From contig CAMRHE010000021.1 of NCBI GenBank assembly GCA_947044405.1, positions 5,068,501 through 5,132,500 on the forward strand: a DNA stretch of 64,000 nt, in the 5' to 3' direction. This stretch comes from Leptodactylus fallax (Eukaryota; Chordata; Amphibia; Anura; Leptodactylidae). How positions within the stretch are numbered: position 1 is the first letter of the stretch; every line of letters begins with the position of its first letter. A model generated the notes under the pieces. The model saw only the letters and a program-made list of their open reading frames with translations. It was not told where the DNA came from and ran no database searches. The translations under genes were made by a program, and so were the position numbers. Positions 32,520-42,494 of the stretch are shown in pieces.

Positions 32520-33325
32520 ATTTTTATTCATTTTTAAAAACAGTACACAAAAGTCTAAGGAAGTAAGGCTAAAGTGGGGTCACACCCTGACATAACAAAA
32601 CAAAGAGACTGTTGTTCTAGAGATAATGCAATGACAGTGGAATCAGTAAATAAGGGAAAGCACACTGTAGAGTAGAAAAAGGGCCATGAGGTCCTCAGTA
32701 CAGATGTGGTGCTTGCATAGTACATTGTCCATACATGTCACCTTCACTTAGTACAGGCAGCCACTACAATCATACCACAACTGCAGTAAAGGAAGAAACA
32801 TAACCTTGAGGACTGCCATTCAGAACTGTTGCAGCGAGGGTCATTGCAACCAAATATGGGTCATAGAGCGAGCAAGCCAAACCACATTTTCAACAGACGT
32901 CCAAGACAGATGTGTACCAGCAGTGAAGGAGTGAGAATGATGTAGCTGCAGCTGTAATTCACTAACTGGCAAACTGGAGGATTCTGATCAGATGTGCCAG
33001 ACTGGAAGATGTAGGGGTTGGGCCATCATCATGAGTGGGCATTGCAGTGTGGAGTAAGGGCACATCTAGGGCTGTGGTGGGCAGTGAAAATATTGACCAA
33101 TGTTGCTCTGAGTTGATGCAGGAGGAGGAAAAAGTTTTCACTTGACTCTTTTTGGATGTTTTTCTCCATCTTCACAAAGTAGATGTCAGTTGGGAGAGCG
33201 TGAAGACAGAGGAGCTTAGGCAAAGACATGGCTTTGGCTAAGCTTCCATGGTTGACCACATTACTGAAGATCTTTTCCGGTGTTCTTTTATACTGGGTGA
33301 CACTGTCACTTGTGCTCATTGTAGA
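32520..33325 (-). pseudogene. Possible retrocopy of an unidentified mRNA
   Basis: On the minus strand an ATG at 33319 opens 96 codons (MSTSDSVTQYKRTPEKIF ...), after which the GC-richer text continues to about 32520, where an AATAAA (ATGAATAAAAAT, minus strand) is found. The cDNA-like layout of coding sequence, long 3' part and a polyadenylation signal suggests a processed pseudogene. No poly-A tail or TSD is visible and the parent gene is not recognised. It may equally be a chance ORF. Confidence 0.3.
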
Positions 33326-33819
33326 GTAATGGGTATACTATTTAAGAGGATGTACAATTTAAATACTGTACATATGAAATCACCCTTATCAGGAAACATT
33401 TCCATTTCTAAACCTAGATTTTGTTAATTGTATCGATTAACATATCCTTTGCATTGCTTATTTCAGGGTAAATATATATTTACAGTGATAATTGGTAGGC
33501 ATAGTCAGATACTTTTTCCAGTACAAACATAGTAAAGCTATGTACAAAACCAAGGACTGGTGAAACTACTGGCCATAAAGTCCAGTTATTGCTCACAAAA
33601 GTGATATCATCTTAGTATAAACGCAGTCCTCTGCTTTAAATTGTGTACGGTGTACACCTTACTCAGATTTAGCCTTAGGTGGGTGTTTGACGTAATATTG
33701 TGTCTTGTGTATTTTTATGTGCATTCATTTATTGCACTGGCATTTTCTATGTGTTATAATGTATTGTTCTGGATATTGCACTGTTTATGCTGATAAAGCT
33801 TTGTACTGTGTATGCCACT

Positions 33820-34005
33820 TTTAAGGGATTGTCCACAGGACAGGGGATAAGTGTCCGATCGCTGGAGGCCCAATCGCCAGCCGAGTGCACTTGCCATACT
33901 GGTGCTCCATTCACTTCTATGGGGCTGCAGGAGCTCCCGGAGATTACAGTCCCAGCATCCCCATAGAAGTGAATGAAGCGCCGGTAACTCAAGTGCACTG
34001 GGATA
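33820..34005. repeat. TTAA-type MITE fragment
   Basis: It begins TTAAGGGATTGTCCACAGGA. The interior is a hairpin, CCATTCACTTCTATGGGGCT / CCCCATAGAAGTGAATG. The right end is not found. Confidence 0.5.
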
Positions 34006-35249
34006 CATTCACAAGGAGGCCTTAGAGAGACATTCTGTCCTGTTTCTGTTGCTGAGAAATCATCCACTTTCTGTTCTGGTAGTTTCTGGAAGGAGGCAGC
34101 TCAATGATTCTCCAAACAGACAGGGCCTTTTGTGCAGTATGTCTAGTATGGGAAGACCCCTTTCATGTCTATTTAGGCTGTTCATTTTGGAAATCAGAGC
34201 TGATCCTGTCGATTAACAAGTAAGATCAGCATATTTAGAAAACTGTCAAAAAGAAAAACTGTCTTTGTTGCCATAGCAACCAATCATAGCACACAATTTG
34301 AGGTTAACAGGTTAATTTCTGGAAAATTTGGTACAATCCAGACAATTTTGGGACTGCGGTCAACTAAGGAGCCCTGGAGTGAGCTGTGGTGAATTTATTA
34401 ACAAACATTCCTGTTAACAAATTTGGTGGATTGTCTGTCAGTTCATGCACCAGAATAGGAAATCTATGCCAACTATGAGCTCCTATAGCTTTGCACTATA
34501 ATTTAAGACATAAATCATAGTAAATATTTTGGTTTGTGGCATCATTCTGGCATTGGTTTGTGGTTTGTACCTGCTAAGCTCCACCAGGTACCTTGTGCTT
34601 GGTGCAGAATAACAAAAAAGTTGTCCAAAAAGATGTCACTTTTAAGAAAATTTTGATAATTTCCCCAAATCTCTGCACAATTGCTGATTTTTAAAATTTG
34701 TATCATACAGTAGGCTAGAGTATACGTTGACAATCTCTCCTGTTTCAGGAAACAACCTTACAAAATATCCTCCATAAACATGGAAATTTAAACTAAGAAG
34801 AGTGTAGATGCCTACACAGCAACGCCGTAGCTATAAGGGGTGCAAAGTTATCAATCACTACAGGGCCCGGTAGCCTCAGGGTGCCCAAAGGCCTCTCTAC
34901 AACATAGGAAGACGCCAGTATCATAAATAGCACATGGGATGAGGGGTCCCATTAGATATTATGCATTAGGATCCAGGAACTTAAAGTTATGCCTCTGTTC
35001 TTGAGACCACCAGAGACAATACTTTTGAGGTCCCAACCTTCATCTGTGCACAATAAGTACATATGTGCCATTAATTGCACCATAACCTTTGTAGTTATCA
35101 TTGGACACACAGGACATATTGTTAAAAAAATAGACCCCAGTAGCCAGTGATTGGCTTTAAAGTCACCTCCCAATGGGGTTGGCTTCTGCTTGACCTTTGG
35201 GACACATTATTGTGTCAGAGACTGAGCTCACAGGGCTCTAGTACTCTGG
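34006..35249. other. Unique region with repeat crumbs
   Basis: A fragment at 34826-34930 (AACGCCGTAGCTATAAGGGG ... AAGGCCTCTCTACAAC) derives from a GGCGTAGCTA-type repeat. Nothing else assignable. Confidence 0.35.
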
Positions 35250-35257
35250 TGTGGGCA

Positions 35258-36375
35258 CAGTGGTGTAACTAGGAATGGCTGGGCCCCAAGGCGAACATTT
35301 GACATGGGGCCCCCCCCAAACCGCCGCCCCCAACCCCCCCACACACAAACCGCATTCCTGCGCACGCTATTATGCCCCATAGTGGCCCCTGCACATGGTA
35401 TTATGTCCCATAGTGGCCCCTGCACATGGTATTATGTCCCATAGTGGCCCCTGCACACGGTATTATGTCCCGTAGTGGCCCCTGCACACGGTATTATGCC
35501 CCATAGTGGCCCCTGCACACGGTATTATGCCCCATAGTGGCCCCTGGACAGGGTATTATGCAGCATAGTGGCCCCTGAACACAATATTATGCACCATAGT
35601 GGCCCCTGCACACAGTAGTTTGCCCCATAGTGGCCCCAGCACACAGTAGTTTGCCCCATAGTGGCCCCTGCACACAGTAGTTTGTCCCATAGTGGCCCCT
35701 GCACACAGTAGTTTGCCCCATAGTGGCCCCTGCACACAGTAGTTTGCCCTATAGTGGCCCCTGCACACAGTAGTTTGCCACATAGTAGCCCCTGCACACA
35801 GTAGTTTGCCCCATAGTAGCCCCTGCACACAGTAGTTTGCCCCATAGTGGCCCCTGCACACAGTAGTTTGCCCCATAGTGGCCCCTGCACACAGTATTAT
35901 GCCCCATTGTGGACCACCCATGAACGATTATTATACTCTGGGGTCTTTTCAGACCCCAGAGTATAATGATCGGAGACCCAGGGGAGGATACAAACATAGA
36001 AAACACTGCAACTTACCTCTTCCTCGGTCCGGTGCACTCCAGTGCGCTACTTCGGCCATCTTCGATGTTGGACCGGATCTCGCGCGATCCAGGCCGGCGT
36101 CGCGACGCATAATGATGTCGGCTGACGTCTGGGACGTTACCAAACAGGCCCGAAGCCTGCGGAGTGGCGGAGAGGTGAGTTACAGTGTTTTTTATGTTCG
36201 CTCACCTCCCCTGGGCCCCCGATCGTTATACTCCGGGGTCTCAAAAGACCCCGGAGTATAACGATAGCAGTGTTTGTGGGGTTCGCGGTAGCGACTGCCA
36301 CAGGGCTCCGGGCCCCGTAATGTTCCGGGCCCTGTGGCAGCCGCTACCACTGCTACCCAGATAGTTACGCCCCTG
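35258..36375 (+). mobile_element. 1.1-kb non-autonomous hAT element with perfect TSD TGTGGGCA
   Basis: Left end CAGTGGTGTAACTAGGAATG, right end ATAGTTACGCCCCTG, and exact 8-bp TSDs TGTGGGCA at 35250-35257 and 36376-36383. Interior: a poly-C stretch, a 31-bp tandem array, two TATACTCTGGGGTCT-type hairpins (35929-35975 and 36221-36265) and a CpG-rich segment (36020-36310). No transposase. Confidence 0.85.
35364..35914 (-). repeat. 31-bp minisatellite, about 18 units, inside the hAT element
   Basis: The plus-strand unit is CATAGTGGCCCCTGCACACA + GTAGTTTGCCC (31 bp; early units have TATTATGCCC). In reverse complement it shares GGGGCCACTATGG and the ATAATAC word with the array at 14.1 kb. The repeated CAGGGGCCACTATGG reading frames are not genes. 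Confidence 0.9.
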
Positions 36376-36383
36376 TGTGGGCA

Positions 36384-39028
36384 GTCTAACCCTTCATATA
36401 TATGATTCATATATACATTTTATATATCTTCTTACTACCAATGAATGATATGGTTTTTTGTGGTTTACTTGCTATAGCGTCGTCCTTCAAATGTAATTGT
36501 TTCTTTATATAGATTGGTAGCATTTGATGCAAGCCATAAAATTTACAATGATTTCCTAGGAACTTTTTTTATTATTAAATATGGTGTCAACAGGATGCAA
36601 AATGGGGTGTAGTAAAAAATCAGTGGCATCATAAATCTCAAGTTTTTTTTCTTGGTCCTGATAATTGTTCCTTCCTAAATGTGCCTGGCTAGTTATGGTT
36701 TTGTAAGCCGGTAACAATCCTTCATGCTTTCTGCAGCATTCATAGACCTCTGGTTCCTAATTTTGCTAAAATATCCCTTAGTGAGAGAAAGAAAATAGCA
36801 GTATGAGGATAAAAGGCTGAGAAATGTGTAATAAATGGTTTGGGTGTGGGGAGTCTGCTAGACATCTAATCTCTTGCCTTAGCCCAAGATGGAGGGTGTT
36901 TTTTTTTACGATTCATACAGAAAATGGCTGATTGCTTTGCTCAGCTGCCTTTAACTATCTGCAGTTCCGTGCCCGGCGTCTCTGAGAATTCGTCAGGCAG
37001 AAGCGACAGAAGATGTGACCTTTCTCTTTCAGTCACGTGTTGAGTTGAGAGCGAGAGAGGGAACAAAATTAACATGATATGCCAGCACAGGAGACCTTGA
37101 TGTATGTAGCTCCTTACCTTGTTAGTGATTATATGATGTACCTCAGAAATATCAAAATCTCTCCAGGAAGCGAGCACACTACCTGTTTAAATGGCAAGCA
37201 ATAACTCGGTTCCTGACAGTGTACATGAACGTTAACAGCTTCAGTGCTGGTTGGGATCTGTCATTCCCTTATCCAAGAGCTCTACCTCCATGTAGATAAA
37301 GTCAAATGTTTCCAATTATAGATTGGGACAGTGGTGGAAAGGTAGACTTTTTGAAGACAAGTGTAGAGGCATAGGCAATGTTAATAAATCAGCGTCATTA
37401 GAAATATGACCTCAGGCATTGCCAAAGCAAACCATTAAAATATATAATAGAAAATATTCAGAAATAACTTGGAGTTAAGAGCTACTACAAATTCTATGGA
37501 GGCCTATTGTCTTTTTTCAGCTTCTTTCCAAACACTGAGTTTTCAGTAGCTTAAACAATTAGTTTACAATAAGTAGAAAAAGGGAACAAAAATGTTTTAT
37601 GAGTATAAAACATATATATGAGTATTTTCAGTGACTCTCACAAATGCCACATTTAAGAATAAGCAAAGAACACAACGTTTTAGAAACTAGAGAGGGGATT
37701 TTACAATGGCAACCCAATTTATATACTGATCAAGTTGTTTAAAATTGTGTAATACACAAGTATGGATAAATATGCAAATGCATTAAAATAGCAATAATAA
37801 ATAATCATAATACAGTATAATCTTATACGGTAAATATACATGGCATATTATACATGCATTGATGTATGACGTATATGCTATATGCATATAGATAGGTAAG
37901 TTTTGTAACTCAAAGTAAATTACTACTTTTACAATGTTTCATAGGTATTTCTGCTTTTATTGAGTTAACCTTTTACATACCAGAGGTGTTCCAAATAAGT
38001 GATGCTTCAGTGATATTTTCCGGCTCCCTGCTCAGATAATATAGGGTGGTAACGTGTGTAAAGATTGAATGACATACCCCTTCTTCCTCACAAATGCATT
38101 TTGTACATGTTAGTATTTTTTAAAGATTCTGCCTGGAGCTGCATTTAGTGGTGACAGGAAGAATTCTGTGTGACACTTTTGCAGTAATGTGCCGGAGCAG
38201 AAAATCTCTTCTATTAAAGAAGATTGATGAGTGCTATGTAAATATTTGTATTTGTCTCTATTTAATTGCGCCTCTTCAAATTTCATGCACAGATATTTTC
38301 TGCAAAGCATTAATTAATTGACTCATTAAAATGACAGTGATTTTTCAGGCTTTTGTGTCTTTTTTATATTTCTAGTAATAACTATTGTCTATCACGCTGT
38401 ATATATAAGTATACACTCCAAGTAAAAAAAATATTTTATGTTCTCTTGTATTATTTTTTTACTCTATAGCTGAATGCTGCAAAAACTGTTAAAAAGAAAA
38501 ACATTTTTATTACTTGTACATGTGACTAAGCAGATTAAAATGAATCTCTTAATTCCTTTTGATAGGAAATTAAAAATTAAATGTATTTTAATAGGAGAAA
38601 ATGCTAAAAATATTGAGCTGATTCCCCCTACCTAGCAAAAATCTTTTAATTTGAATGTCTGATTGTCGTAATCTTACTCTCCATGGTCTGAGCCGGTTAG
38701 TCTCCATGTTTGTAAAATATCCGTGTAATACATTGATTAACAAGTAAGCCGCAGCAGGAACTGTCCCAGCTGTCAGGCTGACAGTCCAAGCCTTGATTCA
38801 GCTATTTCACTGTGGACTGCTATGAGTGTATCATATAGAAATGATACTATAGAATTGAGCTGACCCACTGCAAGAGCAATAGAGTGTCTGGTTGAGGTAG
38901 CACAGTGACACCTTAACACTGAAAGGCCATCAGATATCCCTTATTAAACTGAAGGGGAGGAGGAAGAGGATTTTAGGAAGGTACAACTGAAGGGTGAGTG
39001 ACCACTCATTTGTAAGCGCATGTGGAAG
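36384..39028. other. AT-rich single-copy-looking region, candidate conserved elements
   Basis: No gene supported. Segments about 36880-37240, 38100-38370 and 38600-38840 are repeat-free with mixed composition and homeobox-like TAAT cores. They are candidate conserved non-coding elements by appearance only. Confidence 0.3.

Positions 39029-39066
<38 letters not shown>
39029..39066. repeat. (TA)n microsatellite
   Basis: About 18 TA units, followed by an A/T-rich 1-kb stretch. Confidence 0.9.
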
Positions 39067-39069
<3 letters not shown>

Positions 39070-40212
39070 AAAATACTTTTATTATTAAATTCAAATGCGT
39101 AATCAATTACAATATTGTTGGTGTATGATGTGTTTTAATTATATATAAAATATCATCTGATCAACAGCTGATCACATCATTTAAATATTTATATTAAAAG
39201 TTTTCACTAATTTAAATATTTTTGTGTTATTTTAAAATATTTTTTGAAATTGAATTCTTTATTTTTTATGAAGTAATAAATATATACAGTATATTAATTT
39301 GTTATATTTTAAAATCTATCAGAATACATAATTGTCCATAATTATATACTGAACCTGTTGAATTTTATGTGCCAATAAGGCATGAATTTCCTTCATTAAA
39401 AGGCTGTGACATTTACATTGACACTGACTAGAAATAAATCTACTTCATTTTAAAGTTATAAAAATGTTGTTTATAATAATTGTTTAATATAATGGGAATA
39501 GGAACAGCTTTTTAATGCAATTTAAACCCAGTACAAAGTACCTACTGTAAAGAGATGCTGCTGTGGTTAATCTGGAGTAAAGTAATCATTTACCCTACAT
39601 GATCATAGTGATAAATGTTCCAAGCTTCGACCATACAGCCATCAGCAGTTTCTGCTCCCCTTCCAGCCCTTTGTACCCCTATAAAAGAAAAATTTACAAA
39701 TAATATCCCTTACAAGCAAAAGCTTGATAAATCAGAGTTTAATGTTTGATTTAAGATATAGCACCATTATTATGGATTTTTTTCCTGCTTTGATGTTAGC
39801 CATTTCAGGGAGCAAAGCTCAAGTATTAATTTATCTTAAATAATATAATTTATATAATGAGATATGTTAATGTGATATAGCTAAAATATTTTCAATATAA
39901 ACAATGTGTAATATTAATAATAATGTTCTAGTGTTAGTTTTATTAATACAGAAATGTATAGTGAATGAATAATATTAGCTGGATAAGGATATATGAAAAA
40001 TGTATTTTTATTTTTAAATAGATAGCTGAAGTAATATGAATATTAGGATTTTAATTTCTTCTACTAGGAATTGCATATAAAAACATATATACTGATTGTT
40101 CAGTTTCACTATATTGTCGTGTAGCCCTTTTTATTGTTAAAGTGGCCCATATGTGATATTGTGTAATGCAGTAATTCCTAGTGATGCTTAAAATCAATTA
40201 GATATGATAGAT

Positions 40213-40269
<57 letters not shown>

Positions 40270-42004
40270 GTGAATTAACTGCACATAGAAAACACATTAG
40301 CACTTGGTTCACTTTATCTAGTTATATCAATTTTAATGAAAATGGTAACTAAATTGAAACATTTATATACATTTCATATGAATATTAAATTAACGTTTTA
40401 ATTTTTTTTTTTATTAAATTAGCAGATTTCAATAAGATAAAGGCTATGTTATAATGCACTATAATAATACCTAGATTACATTGAACATACTTCATAAACT
40501 TTTGGTATGTAATATCTCTTAATGACTTCAGTAAGTAAGATAATGGTAATGGTACCATATTCTTGTCCACTGCACACACATTTTTCATGACATTCTCCTA
40601 CTTTGTTTGTTAATTTCAATTTGAATTCCCCAAGAAGCTCAAGAAGTTCTCAGGAACCGAGGTAATCTCTCACACAGGGAATATATGTGTCAATTATTAA
40701 TGTATTTACACTAATTTAATCTCCTTTGATGAATAAAGGAAAAAGCTAAAACATGACCTTTAGTTTCTTACTAACCCATCTACATTTTCTTTCTTACTAA
40801 CCCATCTACATCAGTTTTGGGCTGGACAACCCCTTTAAGACTGGCTTACAGAATGCCAGTCTTAATAAATTACCCCCACCGTTACACTTAGTGGTAAACT
40901 TGAGGAGGCAGTACCTGACTCAAGGATTCAAAGAACACCAAAGATAGAACACTTTTATATACCTCCCCTTCAGGCAGAGGATTTGTGAATTAGTTTTTTT
41001 CACTGTATTCCTATGTAACTCGGTTTTGGGCCCATGATCCACTGGTCTGTCTGTGGTTTAGGGTCCCAAATCTGGGAATAATTTTCCATTTGTGTCTTGC
41101 TCGAGCAGTTTAACAGTTTATAATGTGACAGAGATGAGTCTAGGATTCATCTCTGGCGGCTCCCGGTCCAGGACAGTCCAGGACAGTACACCTCTATTCA
41201 TTGCACATGAGCCATAAAACAGCAAAATCAGATGTGACCAGTGATGAACATTGATCTGCTGTAATATGTACTACCCTTGAACCCTATTCACATTTCTTCA
41301 CTTGAAATAAAAGGCATAATTTAAGTTATAGTTATATTTATAAACTGGAGTGTTACATGTAATGTATGATAGAGACAAAATTATGGATATAATTGTTCTG
41401 AAGGGCACAAAGTCATGAAATATGAAATTGATCTGATACATCATATAGTTCTTTATATTAACTGTCGTCAAACTTCATGAATATCCTGAAAGAAAGCTGT
41501 AAGCATTATGTCTATGTAGAAGGCCTATATAGAAGGTCTTATTTTAACTATTGTGGCATTGCTGTCTTCAAAATTTCTGAATACACTAGTTTGATAGATA
41601 GGTAAAATAGAACAAAGATTACACTTTGCAACCATTATTCTGTTGCTCACTGTAACATATCAGATACTATTTATTAAATACTATATATCATAATGTGTGT
41701 GTGACCATATGACACAACATTATAAATGGAAAAATAACTCAAAAATGCTAGAATGTTTTTGCAACTCAGGTGTAAGGTAGCCTATCACATGGAAAATGCT
41801 ATTTAATCTCCAGGCAGCATGTTGTAGAGCAGAAGGGACAGAGAAGACTGATATATCATTTTGTGGGGAAAAAAAATCAGTATAACTTATATACAGTATA
41901 ACAGTATAATCAGTCATTAATCCATTGAAATCTCTGTTTTTTCCATGTTAAGTCAAGGATTGTCCGCTGACTCTATATGCACAGTGATAGAGGGAAGGCA
42001 TGTA
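39067..42004. other. Very AT-rich gene-free region
   Basis: No gene supported. A (GATA)n microsatellite is at 40206-40270. A GGACAACCCCTTTAA MITE end sits alone at about 40823-40839. The rest is AT-rich unique sequence. Confidence 0.35.
40206..40270 (+). repeat. (GATA)n microsatellite
   Basis: About 16 consecutive GATA units. Confidence 0.95.
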
Positions 42005-42012
42005 CATGTAGT

Positions 42013-42167
42013 GGTTCTCTAGAATAATACAGAATGGAGCCGGGTTCTCTAGAATAATACAGAATGTAGGCGGATTCTCTAGAATAATACAGAATGAAGG
42101 TGGGTTCTCTAGAATAATACAGAATTAAGGTGGGTTCTCCAGAATAATACAGAATGAAGGTGGGTGT
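42013..42167 (+). repeat. 31-bp tandem repeat, 5 units
   Basis: The unit is GGTTCTCTAGAATAATACAG + AATGAAGGTGG (31 bp), five copies with few changes. The minus-strand frame reading ILYYSREPTF-like repeats is an artefact of it. Confidence 0.9.
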
Positions 42168-42270
42168 ATGACTATAATTTAATTGACTTTTGTCTAATTT
42201 CACATCCCCACATGTTTTGATTTTATCACCTTTGGAATAGAGATTAGGTTTATGGATGTATATTGCCTTT

Positions 42271-42486
42271 AGGCTAAAGCCCATGTAGTGAACCACAGCT
42301 AAATAACGCTGCGAAAAAACACATGTGTTTTTAAAAATACAGTTTTTCCTCAGTGTTTTTTTTTCCTCAATGTGTGGATGAGATTAACCAAAATCTCATT
42401 CACTTTGCTGGTGCTGTAAAATGTAGGATTTTTTTCAGCTGCATTTCCACAGCAGCCAAAAACTATGCATTTCCGCAACATGGGCC
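42271..42486. mobile_element. MITE, GGCTAAAGCCCATGT family member
   Basis: Left TTAGGCTAAAGCCCATGTAG, right GCATTTCCGCAACATGGGCC. The interior has TGTGTGGATGAGATTAACCA, as in the copies at 27.5 and 46.35 kb. Confidence 0.6.
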
Positions 42487-42494
42487 AGAAATAA

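Noticed and set aside
35525..36006. Minus-strand ORFs of 121, 121 and 85 residues with repeated cysteine-tyrosine units
   Set aside because: They are translations of the 31-bp minisatellite. Overlapping frames are open because three 31-bp units equal 31 codons.
42013..42167. A regular array that could suggest a CRISPR-like repeat
   Set aside because: The 31-bp units are contiguous with no unique spacers, and the genome is vertebrate. It is a minisatellite.
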